Part shown: positions 1 through 7,565 of the stretch, one piece after another
Layout: every line of letters begins with the position of its first letter
How positions within the stretch are numbered: position 1 is the stretch's first letter
Source: Clostridia bacterium
GTDB taxonomy: Bacteria; Bacillota; Clostridia; Oscillospirales; CAG-272
Direction of reading: 5' to 3'
Assembly: GCA_017411605.1 (NCBI GenBank)
Contig: JAFQPR010000042.1
Location: forward strand, 1-39,001
Length of the DNA stretch: 39,001 nucleotides
Program-made: the position numbers and the translations under genes
The notes under the pieces: generated by a model
Databases searched by the model: none
Told to the model about the DNA's origin: nothing
Seen by the model: the letters and a program-made list of their open reading frames with translations, nothing else

Positions 1-44
1 AATTTTTATAAAAATTTGGACTAACCCATTGCAATGAATGTAGA

Positions 45-123
45 GCATAATTAAATTTTTTGAAATTTAATTATGCAAAAGCCGATAAAATCGGCTTGTC
101 GAAACGAAAATAGTCGTTTCGAC
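45..123. repeat. Three tandem perfect hairpins
   Basis: Three perfect inverted repeats lie end to end: a 14-bp stem (45-58 with 63-76, AT-rich), an 8-bp stem (79-86 with 90-97, core AGCCGAT/ATCGGCT) and a 10-bp stem (98-107 with 114-123, GTCGAAACGA/TCGTTTCGAC). Read leftward, the middle stem is followed by a short T run, so it resembles a weak intrinsic terminator downstream of the leftward promoter at 157-185. The block could be a short structured RNA, an attenuated leader of a gene beyond the left edge, or a terminator cluster. The structures are seen directly; the function is inferred. Confidence 0.6.
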
Positions 124-156
124 ATTCTATAATCATTATAAGGTACTCACGCCTTT

Positions 157-185
157 ATTATACACTGTCAATGTGGCATTGTCAA
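157..185 (-). promoter_or_regulatory. Leftward sigma-A promoter
   Basis: On the minus strand a perfect -35 TTGACA (185 to 180) is followed after 17 bp by a perfect -10 TATAAT (162 to 157). Transcription would start near 150 and run left through the three hairpins at 45-123 and out of the window. The target gene is not in the window. Confidence 0.7.
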
Positions 186-200
186 TAAGATTTATAAACT

Positions 201-230
201 TTGACAAAAAATTCACATTCTATGTACTAT
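201..230 (+). promoter_or_regulatory. Possible promoter for the Amidase_6 gene
   Basis: TTGACA at 201-206 is followed after 18 bp by TACTAT (225-230). This would give a leader of about 155 nt before the gene at 391. A second possibility is the extended -10 TGCTATATT at 352-360, which lacks a good -35 but would start only about 25 nt before the gene. The choice between them is open. Confidence 0.35.
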
Positions 231-390
231 TCTCTGCAACTAAAATAAAACGGTGCTTTATTTCAAAAAAACGCATATACTGTATAAGTAAATACAATCT
301 ATTTGAATAATGAGCTGTCATATTTTTATTTTATCAAAAGTGTTTCGAATATGCTATATTTGACGGCCTTACAAACGTAAAGGAGATACT

Positions 391-951
391 ATGCTTGTTA
401 CAAGAAGTTATGAAAGAGAAAAAGCTTTGCTCTATGCCGAAAGATATGCGTTTTCGCAAAATCCGATCTTCGGTAATTTTCGTGGAATCGGCGGAAACTG
501 CACCAATTTCGTTTCGCAGTGCGTTTACGCAGGCTCATGCAAAATGAACTATACAAAAACCTTCGGGTGGTATTATATATCGCTTGACGAAAGAGCACCC
601 GCCTGGACGGGCGTTGAATACTTCTATAATTTCCTGATAGGTAACGAAGGTGTGGGCCCATTCGGTAAGGAAGCCTCTCGCGACGAATGCGAGGTAGGCG
701 ACGTTATTCAGCTCGGAAGAGAGAAGGACGGCTATTACCATACTCTCTTAATCGTCGGATTCGAGGATGAGGATATCCTCGTTGCGGCGCAGACCGACGA
801 TGCGTTCAGACGCCCTCTCTCAAGCTATAATTACGATATGGCAAGATTCATAAAAATACTTGGAGTGCGTTTTGAAGCTCCCTCCTCTATCGACTGCTTC
901 GAGTCGGTTTATCAAGGACTTGGCATCGCAGAAGGAGTAGCAGAGGAATAA
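391..951 (+). CDS. Amidase_6-type (papain-like fold) protein
   Basis: This 186-residue protein resembles the putative amidase domain family Amidase_6 (PF12671). The hallmark is Gly-Gly-Asn-Cys-Thr-Asn-Phe-Val-Ser-Gln around residues 34-43, with Cys37 the likely nucleophile. His117 (YYHTLLIVGF) is the likely general base, and the GWYY and PAWTGV segments are also typical. There is no signal peptide or membrane segment, so it is probably cytoplasmic or exported by an unrecognised route. AAAGGAG at 380-386 supports the ATG at 391. The substrate is unknown; family members are presumed to act on amide bonds, possibly in the cell wall. The stop codon lies inside the first copy of a 25-bp tandem repeat, so the last few codons may have been remodelled. 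Family assignment is fairly sure, function is not. Confidence 0.8.
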   Translation: MLVTRSYEREKALLYAERYAFSQNPIFGNFRGIGGNCTNFVSQCVYAGSCKMNYTKTFGWYYISLDERAPAWTGVEYFYNFLIGNEGVGPFGKEASRDECEVGDVIQLGREKDGYYHTLLIVGFEDEDILVAAQTDDAFRRPLSSYNYDMARFIKILGVRFEAPSSIDCFESVYQGLGIAEGVAEE

Positions 952-1011
952 TTCTTTTCATGTAGCAGAGGAATAATTCTTTTCATGTAGCAGAGGAATA
1001 ATTCTTTTCAT
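937..1011 (+). repeat. 25-bp direct repeat, three exact copies
   Basis: The unit that begins GTAGCAGAGGAATAATTC occurs three times without a mismatch at 937-961, 962-986 and 987-1011. The first copy supplies the last codons and the TAA stop of the Amidase_6 gene. The array ends just before the -35 box (1015-1020) of the next promoter. Absence of spacers and the short length exclude CRISPR. Confidence 0.95.
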
Positions 1012-1014
1012 TTA

Positions 1015-1043
1015 TTGACAGCGGGGCACTTTTATGCTAGAAT
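1015..1043 (+). promoter_or_regulatory. Sigma-A promoter of the EamA transporter
   Basis: Perfect TTGACA (1015-1020), 17-bp spacer and TAGAAT (1038-1043), with an extended TGC just before the -10. It gives a leader of about 85 nt that contains a small hairpin (CTCGC/GCGAG, about 1105-1117) before the start codon at 1137. Confidence 0.8.
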
Positions 1044-1136
1044 AACTCTCGTTGATTTTTTTACGTGTTTCATAAATACGAAAGCATAGTTTAAAATACG
1101 GAATTCTCGCAAAGCGAGCATTTCCACGGAGTCAGA

Positions 1137-2078
1137 ATGAAAAAATACTTTTCCACGTTAATACTTTTTATTGCGGCAATAATCTGGGGCTTTGCCTTCG
1201 TTGCTCAAAAGGCGGCAAGCTCCATCCCCGCATTTACTCTTTTATTTTCGAGAAGCCTTATCGCTATAATTGCATTAATTCCGATAACGGTTATTTTCGA
1301 TAAGCTGTCAAAGAACGGCAGAAAGCTTATCGATATAAAGAACAAAAGAATCGGCATCACAAAAAAAGAACTTATCAGCGGCGCGGTCTGCGGAGTCTTT
1401 CTTTTTGCGGCATCAGCGCTTCAGCAGATAGGAATATCGGGTACCGATGCGGGAAAAACCTCGTTTATCACGGCGCTCTACGTAGTTATAGTCCCAATCT
1501 ATGCTCTGTTTTTCGGTAAAAAATCTCCCATTAATGCGTGGGTCGGTATAGCGGTTGCAATAGTTGGATTCTATCTTCTTTGCATAAAGGAGGGATTCAC
1601 GATAGCTCCGTCGGATATGCTCGTTGTTCTCTGTGCCTTTGTTTTTGCCATGCAGATAATGGCGGTCGATATTTTACTGCCCGGCTGCGACGGAATAAGA
1701 CTTTCCATAATTCAGCTTACAACAACAATGATTTTGTCCCTTATAACCTCTCTTATTTTTGAAACGCCGTTCAACTTTTCTGCGATAGGAAAGGTTATTC
1801 CCGAGCTGCTCTTCCTCGGTATCGGATCAAGCGGAATAGCTTATACCTGTCAGATAATCGGTCAGAAAAATTCCGAGCCCGCGGTTGCAAGCATTATACT
1901 TTCTCTCGAGTCTGTTTTCGGCGCGGTATTCTCTGCTCTCGTGCTATCGGAACGAATGATAACGAAGGAATATATCGGATGCGCTCTCGTGCTTGCCGCT
2001 GTTATTATTTCGCAGCTTGATTTTAAGGAAATATACTCAAAAATAAAGCGAAAAAGGAATACGGAAAAGAAGATTTAA
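1137..2078 (+). CDS. EamA/DMT-superfamily transporter
   Basis: This 313-residue protein consists almost wholly of hydrophobic helices, about ten, arranged as two EamA repeats. The first begins with an N-terminal helix containing IIWGFAFVAQKAA and the second starts around residue 155. The length and the W-G-x-x-F signature fit the drug/metabolite transporter superfamily, whose members export or import small metabolites through the cytoplasmic membrane. The C-terminus is a short lysine- and arginine-rich cytoplasmic tail. A GGAG at about 1128-1131 supports the ATG at 1137. The gene has its own strong promoter and seems to be a single-gene unit. The substrate cannot be deduced from sequence or neighbours. 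Confidence 0.88.
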   Translation: MKKYFSTLILFIAAIIWGFAFVAQKAASSIPAFTLLFSRSLIAIIALIPITVIFDKLSKNGRKLIDIKNKRIGITKKELISGAVCGVFLFAASALQQIGISGTDAGKTSFITALYVVIVPIYALFFGKKSPINAWVGIAVAIVGFYLLCIKEGFTIAPSDMLVVLCAFVFAMQIMAVDILLPGCDGIRLSIIQLTTTMILSLITSLIFETPFNFSAIGKVIPELLFLGIGSSGIAYTCQIIGQKNSEPAVASIILSLESVFGAVFSALVLSERMITKEYIGCALVLAAVIISQLDFKEIYSKIKRKRNTEKKI

Positions 2079-2106
2079 TATTTTTTAATTTTTTATTAAC
2101 TTTCTA

Positions 2107-2135
2107 TTGATTTTTGTTTTTTTCCGTGATATAAT
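2107..2135 (+). promoter_or_regulatory. Strong extended -10 promoter
   Basis: TTGATT (2107-2112), 17-bp spacer and perfect TATAAT (2130-2135), preceded by TGA as an extended -10. Start of transcription would fall near 2142, giving a leader of under 30 nt to the small membrane protein. Confidence 0.8.
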
Positions 2136-2169
2136 TAAATCACAAATACATATAAAGGAGAACAGACCA

Positions 2170-2418
2170 ATGGCATCTTCATCTCTTACAAAGACCTACG
2201 AAGATCTCCCTAAGATCGCGAAGATTCTTCTTCAGATCTTCTTCGGTTACATCATCAGCGGTGTTTACAGAATTATCAGATTCCTTGAGACCAAGAACAC
2301 TATCACTCTCGTAGTTGGTATCCTTGCTCTTGTAACAGGTATCGGTAACGGTATTTTCTGGATCGTTGACCTTGTAACAGAAATTCTTCACAATAAAGTC
2401 ACCGTTCTTGCTGACTAA
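2170..2418 (+). CDS. Small two-helix membrane protein, unknown function
   Basis: The start is the ATG at 2170, preceded by AAAGGAG at about 2155-2161; the longer frame from 2107 would begin inside the promoter. The product is 82 residues. Hydrophobic segments span about residues 20-36 and 46-72, joined by a short charged loop with RFLETKNT. The second segment ends GIFWIVDLVTEIL, loosely like the end of a TM2 domain, but the match is too weak to name the family. It is flanked by its own near-consensus promoter and a clear terminator, so it is an independent, probably well expressed, transcript. Codon use is biased to a few preferred codons, which fits high expression. Function unknown. Confidence 0.75.
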   Translation: MASSSLTKTYEDLPKIAKILLQIFFGYIISGVYRIIRFLETKNTITLVVGILALVTGIGNGIFWIVDLVTEILHNKVTVLAD

Positions 2419-2425
2419 TTAAAGC

Positions 2426-2467
2426 AAAAGAGCCTTTTCGATAACGAATCGGCTCTTTTCTTTTTTT
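2426..2467 (+). terminator. Intrinsic terminator
   Basis: A 9-bp perfect stem AAAAGAGCC/GGCTCTTTT (2426-2434 with 2451-2459) encloses an inner TTCG/CGAA stem and is followed by C and seven T residues. It ends the small membrane protein transcript. Confidence 0.9.
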
Positions 2468-2552
2468 ATTAACCTTTTACCTTTTTTTATTAATAAATAA
2501 AAAAATCGACTTTTTTTCGTTAATAATGACGAAGCTTTTTTGATAAAAATAA

Positions 2553-2581
2553 TTGAAATAATAACGGAAATGTGCTATAAT
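2553..2581 (+). promoter_or_regulatory. Promoter of the large lipoprotein
   Basis: TTGAAA (2553-2558), 17-bp spacer and TATAAT (2576-2581) with a TGC extended -10. It yields a leader of about 50 nt to the ATG at 2636. Confidence 0.75.
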
Positions 2582-2635
2582 AACTATACTGTGGTAACAC
2601 AGAAAACAAACAAAATCCAACAAGGAGAAAATGAC

Positions 2636-4414
2636 ATGAAAAGAAAAATTGCATTGCTTTTAGTTTTAGTACTTTCGCTTTCTGTAGTTCTTACCGCTTG
2701 CGATAAGAAGTGCAAGAGTCACGTAGATGCCGATTTGAACGAAGCTTGCGACAATTGCGGCGAATACGTTGAGTACACCCCCACCTATATGGGCTTTGAG
2801 GGCATCTTCAACGGTACCTTTGAAGCAGAAGACGAGGACGACGACAAGGTAGTTTACGGTAAAGCCGATCACGTTTCCGAGCTCAACGATATGGATGTTT
2901 CCGGTATGAGCGGCAACCTCATAGTATTCAAAAACGACAATGCTGAGGCAGGAAAAGACAAAGCGATCGTTCTTAACACCGAAACAGGCGATATCGTTCT
3001 CACTCTTAAGGAAGAGGATGACGATGCAACTGTTACAAAGTCGCTCACTCTCTATCCTAATGATTACTACTCTTCAAGCAACGTTTATTTCATCAGAGTA
3101 ACTGAAACAGACACTACCGATAAAAACAGCACTGTTTATAAGCAGACTCTCTACACCGCGCTCGGAGAAGAGATCACCTCGAAGACCTCTAAGGCTAGTG
3201 CTTACGTAGACGTTAACTTCGTTACGTATACGGAAGAAGGCTATCTCTATGAGATCGAAGGTAAGATCTATGAGATCGTTGATGACGTTGCTACCTACAA
3301 GTTTGATAAGGGATTCAAAACTATTCCCACAAATCTTTACTACCACACCGACAAGAATTACTACCATTCAAACTCAAGCGGAGATGAAGTGTTCGTTTAT
3401 GACCTTCAGTATAACCTCGTAGCTTATTATTCGCTTCCCGCAGGATGCGAATCTTATAGCGATCTTTGCATTCTTGGTGACGGAAACGTTCTGATTCAGT
3501 ACGTAAAAGAACTTCCCTGGGATGCTGCAGAGTACGATCTTTACGAAGATGAAACAAAGTACTCCTTAACAACTGTGATCTTCAACATCGCAGACGGAAC
3601 AACAAAGGAAATCGAGTTTAATTACATTGTTGGATATATCGTTAACGCTGCTATAAGCCCCGAAACGTTTGAGGATTATATAGTAAGTGACAAGATCGAA
3701 AACATCGCATTCGCTTATCCTATTGTTGATAAAACTCTCGACGAAAATAATGAAAAGATCATAAATCTCAGAAATGATATGTTCATTCTCGGATACCTCG
3801 GCAACGAGATCGCAAATCAGGAAGGTGTGCCAGAGCTTCTCGGTAACAATAGATTTGTCGTTTCTAATAAGGCAGGTCAAAGCTTCCTTATTAACGAAAA
3901 GGGTGAAGTTATCGGCGAAGTTACCGCTGCAGATTACGATGAAGACCTTGAGCTCATTGAAATGGACGGCAAATATTACGATCTTGACCTTAAGCTCGTA
4001 AAGGATATGAACGAGATCGAATACGACTACTATGGCAGCGGTTCTGATTATGAAATCTATCGTGACATCAACGTTGAGGGCGAGGGTGAAGACGAGAAAA
4101 CAGTTACTACATATTATATCCTCAACGGTATAACAATGACTAAGCTTGATCTCCCCGAAGACGTATATAATATCAACATCAACAGCTACTACTTCAGCTA
4201 CAATTATACGGTAGAAGCTACGTCCGAGGACGAAGACGATAAGCATTATACCGTTTACTGCAACTCTAACGGTGAAAAGATCCACACGATCGAAACCAGC
4301 GAAGAGGGTTACGCATATCATAACATAAACACTCTTGGTGATATCTTTATAATTGTGCTTGAAACATATGATGAGGAATACAACTACAGCACTAAGTACT
4401 ACATTGCAAAATAA
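2636..4414 (+). CDS. Large acidic lipoprotein, unknown function
   Basis: The start is the ATG at 2636 after AAGGAG (about 2622-2627), giving 592 residues. The N-terminus is a lipoprotein signal peptide with lipobox Leu-Thr-Ala-Cys and lipidated Cys22, so the protein is anchored outside the membrane. Immediately after it comes a short Cys/His segment (Cys26, His29, Asp31, Asp33, Cys38, Cys41) of the kind HVDAD...CDNCG that recurs in Clostridia surface proteins and may bind metal. The rest is very acidic, rich in Asp, Glu and Tyr, with many short beta-strand-like stretches such as IVGYIVNAAI and GEVIGEV, suggestive of a beta-propeller or beta-rich extracellular domain. No enzyme motif was recognised. 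It has its own promoter and terminator. Confidence 0.8.
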   Translation: MKRKIALLLVLVLSLSVVLTACDKKCKSHVDADLNEACDNCGEYVEYTPTYMGFEGIFNGTFEAEDEDDDKVVYGKADHVSELNDMDVSGMSGNLIVFKNDNAEAGKDKAIVLNTETGDIVLTLKEEDDDATVTKSLTLYPNDYYSSSNVYFIRVTETDTTDKNSTVYKQTLYTALGEEITSKTSKASAYVDVNFVTYTEEGYLYEIEGKIYEIVDDVATYKFDKGFKTIPTNLYYHTDKNYYHSNSSGDEVFVYDLQYNLVAYYSLPAGCESYSDLCILGDGNVLIQYVKELPWDAAEYDLYEDETKYSLTTVIFNIADGTTKEIEFNYIVGYIVNAAISPETFEDYIVSDKIENIAFAYPIVDKTLDENNEKIINLRNDMFILGYLGNEIANQEGVPELLGNNRFVVSNKAGQSFLINEKGEVIGEVTAADYDEDLELIEMDGKYYDLDLKLVKDMNEIEYDYYGSGSDYEIYRDINVEGEGEDEKTVTTYYILNGITMTKLDLPEDVYNININSYYFSYNYTVEATSEDEDDKHYTVYCNSNGEKIHTIETSEEGYAYHNINTLGDIFIIVLETYDEEYNYSTKYYIAK

Positions 4415-4433
4415 TTTGATTTGAAGCATTTTT

Positions 4434-4463
4434 AAGGACGGCTCATCCGAGCCGTCCTTTTTT
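4434..4463 (+). terminator. Intrinsic terminator
   Basis: An 11-bp perfect stem AAGGACGGCTC/GAGCCGTCCTT with a 4-nt loop is followed by a run of T. It ends the lipoprotein transcript and isolates it from the purine operon. Confidence 0.95.
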
Positions 4464-4642
4464 CGTTTGGGTTAATTATCCTATAGGATAAAACTTTTTA
4501 AAAACGTAAATTATACTGTTATTTTTTAAATTATTGAAAGTCGTCAGCTCTATAGTTTTTGTTCAAAAAAACATATATCGACTCAAAAGTCCATCTGCTT
4601 TTATCTATTTTTAAAGAAAATATTTTTCTTGCGCACGCGTTA

Positions 4643-4671
4643 TTGACTTTTATTTATTCTTATGCTAAAAT
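4643..4671 (+). promoter_or_regulatory. Promoter of the purine operon
   Basis: TTGACT (4643-4648), 17-bp spacer and TAAAAT (4666-4671) with a TGC extended -10. Transcription would begin near 4678, directly before the riboswitch. Confidence 0.8.
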
Positions 4672-4689
4672 AAAAGAGTATTTAAAGGT

Positions 4690-4762
4690 TTCTGCGACTG
4701 ACGGATTATTATGGAATAAACCATAATGGAGCAGGAATCCATATAGAGCCGACCGTCTGGGC
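4690..4762 (+). ncRNA. ZTP (pfl motif) riboswitch aptamer
   Basis: The leader carries the conserved blocks of the pfl motif. P1 pairs 4690-4695 with 4731-4736. It is followed by GACTGACGG (4696-4704), then the P2 hairpin TTATGG/CCATAA (4709-4714 with 4721-4726), then GGAGC (4728-4732) and the terminal GCCGACCGTCTGGGC (4748-4762). The family pseudoknot (usually GGCG with CGCC) is here GACGG (4700-4704) with CCGTC (4753-4757), a compensated G-C to A-U change. Known members bind ZTP/ZMP, signals of 10-formyl-tetrahydrofolate shortage, and switch on purine and folate genes. Downstream purH and fhs fit this exactly. Confidence 0.92.
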
Positions 4763-4804
4763 GCACTTATCTTTTGATTTTTTACGGATAAGTGCGCCCT
4801 TTTT
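4759..4804 (+). terminator. Riboswitch-controlled intrinsic terminator
   Basis: A 13-bp perfect stem GGGCGCACTTATC/GATAAGTGCGCCC (4759-4771 with 4787-4799) with a 15-nt loop and five T residues. Its 5' arm begins with the GGGC of the aptamer's CTGGGC block, so ligand-bound aptamer and terminator compete for the same bases. The expected behaviour is transcription read-through when ZTP/ZMP is bound. Confidence 0.92.
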
Positions 4805-4868
4805 GAAGTTTTATAGGATTATTTTGCTCTGAATCCGTCTTCGGCAAACCGCTAAAAAGGAGAAAAAA

Positions 4869-5363
4869 ATGAAAAAGATCGGTATCATAATGGGAAGCGC
4901 GAGCGACCTTCCCGTAGTTAAAAAGGCTATTGACACGCTGAAAAGCTTCGGCGTACCCACCGAGGTGCATATCTTCTCGGCTCACAGAACACCGGTTGAA
5001 GCCCGCGACTTTGCTCTATCGGCAAGAGAAAACGGCTTCGGCGCGATAATTGCGGCGGCAGGTATGGCTGCTCATCTTGCGGGCGCTATCGCGGCAAATA
5101 CTACCCTGCCCGTTATCGGTATTCCCTGCAAATCCTCAAATCTTGACGGACTTGACGCGCTTCTTTCCACCGTTATGATGCCCTCGGGTATTCCCGTTGC
5201 TACCGTTGCAATAGACGGCGCTACAAATGCAGCGCTTCTCGCTATTCAGATACTTGCCGTTGAGGATAAGACTCTTGCGGACAAGCTTGACGAAAAAAGA
5301 CGCGCGGATGCAGACGCCGTTCTCGCTAAGGACCGCGAGGTAGCTTCGGAATTTAATGATTAA
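4869..5363 (+). CDS. purE: PurE, N5-CAIR mutase / AIR carboxylase
   Basis: This 164-residue protein is PurE, which forms 4-carboxy-AIR. The landmarks are GSASD (residues 9-13) for phosphate binding, SAHRTP (37-42) with the catalytic His39, AGMAAHLAG around residue 65, and [12 protein letters not shown]. The length and the last motif look like class I enzymes, which isomerise N5-carboxy-AIR made by PurK. No purK is present in the window, so either PurK is encoded elsewhere or this enzyme uses CO2 directly like class II enzymes. AAAAAGGAG just upstream supports the ATG. It is the first gene after the ZTP riboswitch and leads the ten-gene purine operon. Confidence 0.95.
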   Translation: MKKIGIIMGSASDLPVVKKAIDTLKSFGVPTEVHIFSAHRTPVEARDFALSARENGFGAIIAAAGMAAHLAGAIAANTTLPVIGIPCKSSNLDGLDALLSTVMMPSGIPVATVAIDGATNAALLAIQILAVEDKTLADKLDEKRRADADAVLAKDREVASEFND

Positions 5364-5397
5364 TAATAAAAATTATAAATACAAGGAGATCAAAAAA

Positions 5398-6084
5398 ATG
5401 GCTAAATCACTCGTTTACACAGGAAAAACAAAGAACGTTTTCGCACTTGACAATGGAAATTACCTTCTCAAATTCAAGGATGATTGCACCGGTAAGGACG
5501 GCGTTTTCGATCCCGGTGAGAACTCCGTAGGACTTACTATTGACGGAGTTGGCGACATTAACCTTCGTATGTCTGTCTACTTCTTCGAAAAGGTTAATGC
5601 TGCGGGAATCAAAACTCACTACATCAGCGCAAACCTCGCTGATACCACAATGGAGGTTCTCCCCGCAAAGCCCTTCGGTAAGGGTCTTGAGGTAATTTGC
5701 CGCCATAAGGCAGTCGGTAGCTTCTACCGCCGTTACAGCGATTATATCGAAGAGGGCGCAGACCTTCCCGCATACGTCGAGACCACCTTCAAAAACGATG
5801 AAAAAGGCGATCCCCTTGTAACAAAAGACGGTCTTGTTGACCTCGGTGTTATGACTCCCGAGCAGTACGACGATATCAAGCTTATGACTCAGAAGATCAC
5901 GCAGATCGTAGCCGATGACCTTAAGGAAAAAGGTCTTATCCTTTACGATATCAAGTTCGAGTTCGGTTATGATAAGGACGGGTCGGTTATGCTTATCGAC
6001 GAGATCGCATCGGGTAATATGCGCGTTTACAAGAACGGCGAATACATCGATCCTATGACTCTCTCGAAGCTCTTCTTTGCATAA
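5398..6084 (+). CDS. purC: PurC, SAICAR synthetase
   Basis: The product (228 residues) ligates aspartate to CAIR using ATP, giving SAICAR. The start at 5398 is chosen because AAGGAG lies about 10 bases before it; the longer frame from 5356 would overlap purE and has no ribosome site. Typical segments are YTGKTKNVF at the N-terminus, [25 protein letters not shown] and the metal/ATP region [11 protein letters not shown] followed by LIDEI. The length is normal for bacterial PurC. It lies 34 bp after purE in the same transcript. Confidence 0.95.
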   Translation: MAKSLVYTGKTKNVFALDNGNYLLKFKDDCTGKDGVFDPGENSVGLTIDGVGDINLRMSVYFFEKVNAAGIKTHYISANLADTTMEVLPAKPFGKGLEVICRHKAVGSFYRRYSDYIEEGADLPAYVETTFKNDEKGDPLVTKDGLVDLGVMTPEQYDDIKLMTQKITQIVADDLKEKGLILYDIKFEFGYDKDGSVMLIDEIASGNMRVYKNGEYIDPMTLSKLFFA

Positions 6085-6137
6085 ATCAATAAAACCGCAA
6101 GGTCTTACACCGATATTTTAAAGAAAGAGAAACAAAT

Positions 6138-7565
6138 ATGGGCGGATTTTTTGGAATAACTTCTAAAGAAGACTGCGTAGCCGATGTATTCTTCGGTACC
6201 GATTACCATTCTCACCTCGGCACTCGCCGCGGTGGTATGGCAGCGTATGACGAAAAGATCGGCTTGCAAAGAACCATTCATAATATCGAAAATTCACCGT
6301 TCCGTACGAAATTTGAGCATATACTAGACGATATGCACGGAACAAGCGCTATCGGAAGTATAAGTGACAGCGATCCTCAGCCTATGCTTATAAGATCGCA
6401 CCTTGGCACTTATGCAATTTCTACGATAGGAATTATAAACAACGCGGACGAGCTTATCGAGCGTCACCTCGCCTCAAGCGGAGTCCATTTTGATGCTATG
6501 ACGGGAGGCGCCGTAAACTCTACAGAGCTTATCGCTTCCATAATAAATCAAAAAAGCAGCTTTGCCGAGGGTATCAAGTATGCGCAAGAGATAATCGACG
6601 GAACCGCAAATATACTTATCCTGAAGGACGGCGGAAACCTTATCGCCGCAAGAGATAAGTATGGAAGAATTCCCGTTATCATATCAAAAAACAAAAGCGG
6701 ACACGCCGTATCCTTCGAATCCTTTGCTGCCGAAAAGCTTGATTACACTATCGTGCGCGAGCTTGGTCCCGGCGAGATAGTTGAACTAACTCCCAATAGC
6801 TATGAGATTCTCTCCCCTGCGGGTAAAGAAATGAAGATATGCGCATTTCTCTGGTCGTACTACGGATATCCAAACTCTGTCTACGAGGGCGTTAACGTTG
6901 AGGTTATGAGATGCCGTAACGGCGAAATTATGGCAAAGCACGACAAGGAAACGAACGGAGATATGAAGCTTGACTATATAAGCGGTGTTCCCGATTCGGG
7001 CACTCCTCATGCAATAGGCTACGCAAACGCATCCGATGTTCCTTTTGGACGTCCATTCATAAAATATACTCCCACTTGGCCGAGAAGCTTTATGTCAGCA
7101 AAGCAATCAGATAGAAAAAAGGTTGCAAGAATGAAGATGATACCCGTCAAGGATCTTATAGTTGACAAGCATCTTCTCTTTGTTGACGATTCAATAGTAA
7201 GAGGTACTCAGCTCAAAGAAACAGTAGATTTTCTTTATGATTGCGGCGCAAAATCAGTGCATATGCGCTCTGCGTGCCCACCTATTATGTTTGCGTGCAA
7301 ATATCTGAACTTCTCACGTTCAAACAGCGATATGGACCTTATCGCAAGGAAGGTTATTATGGAGCTTGAGGGTGAAGAGGGCTTCAATCATATCGAAGAG
7401 TACTCCGACGGAAACACCGAGCGCGGTAAGAAGCTGCGCAAAACGATTTCCAAGAAGCTTCACCTCGCTTCACTTGATTTCCAATCTCTGGAAGGAATAA
7501 TTAAAGCAATAGGCATAGACCCGTGCAAGCTTTGCACCTATTGCTGGAATGGAAAGGAAAACTGA
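6138..7565 (+). CDS. purF: PurF-like amidophosphoribosyltransferase lacking the catalytic Cys
   Basis: This 475-residue protein has the PurF architecture: an N-terminal Ntn-hydrolase (glutaminase) domain of about 230 residues, then a phosphoribosyltransferase domain with LLFVDDSIVRGTQ near residues 346-357. It should make phosphoribosylamine, the first purine intermediate. However, the start is MGGFFGITSKEDC; the position-1 Cys expected after Met removal is Gly, and the usual QHRGQE and HNGNL blocks read LGTRRGG and TIGIINNAD. The reading frame has a stop at 6090-6092 and no upstream Cys. I recall similar Met-Gly-Gly proteins annotated as PurF in other gut bacteria, so this looks like a subfamily, probably ammonia-dependent or glutaminase-dead. 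The C-terminus has three Cys residues (CKLCTYC). It is the only purF in the operon. Confidence 0.88.
   Translation: MGGFFGITSKEDCVADVFFGTDYHSHLGTRRGGMAAYDEKIGLQRTIHNIENSPFRTKFEHILDDMHGTSAIGSISDSDPQPMLIRSHLGTYAISTIGIINNADELIERHLASSGVHFDAMTGGAVNSTELIASIINQKSSFAEGIKYAQEIIDGTANILILKDGGNLIAARDKYGRIPVIISKNKSGHAVSFESFAAEKLDYTIVRELGPGEIVELTPNSYEILSPAGKEMKICAFLWSYYGYPNSVYEGVNVEVMRCRNGEIMAKHDKETNGDMKLDYISGVPDSGTPHAIGYANASDVPFGRPFIKYTPTWPRSFMSAKQSDRKKVARMKMIPVKDLIVDKHLLFVDDSIVRGTQLKETVDFLYDCGAKSVHMRSACPPIMFACKYLNFSRSNSDMDLIARKVIMELEGEEGFNHIEEYSDGNTERGKKLRKTISKKLHLASLDFQSLEGIIKAIGIDPCKLCTYCWNGKEN

Noticed and set aside
937..1011. CRISPR array
   Set aside because: The three 25-bp repeats are directly adjacent with no spacers and no cas genes nearby.
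4690..4804. Guanine/adenine or THF riboswitch before purE
   Set aside because: The conserved blocks GACTGACG, GGAGC and CCGTCTGGGC fit the pfl/ZTP motif; the purine and THF aptamer cores are absent.
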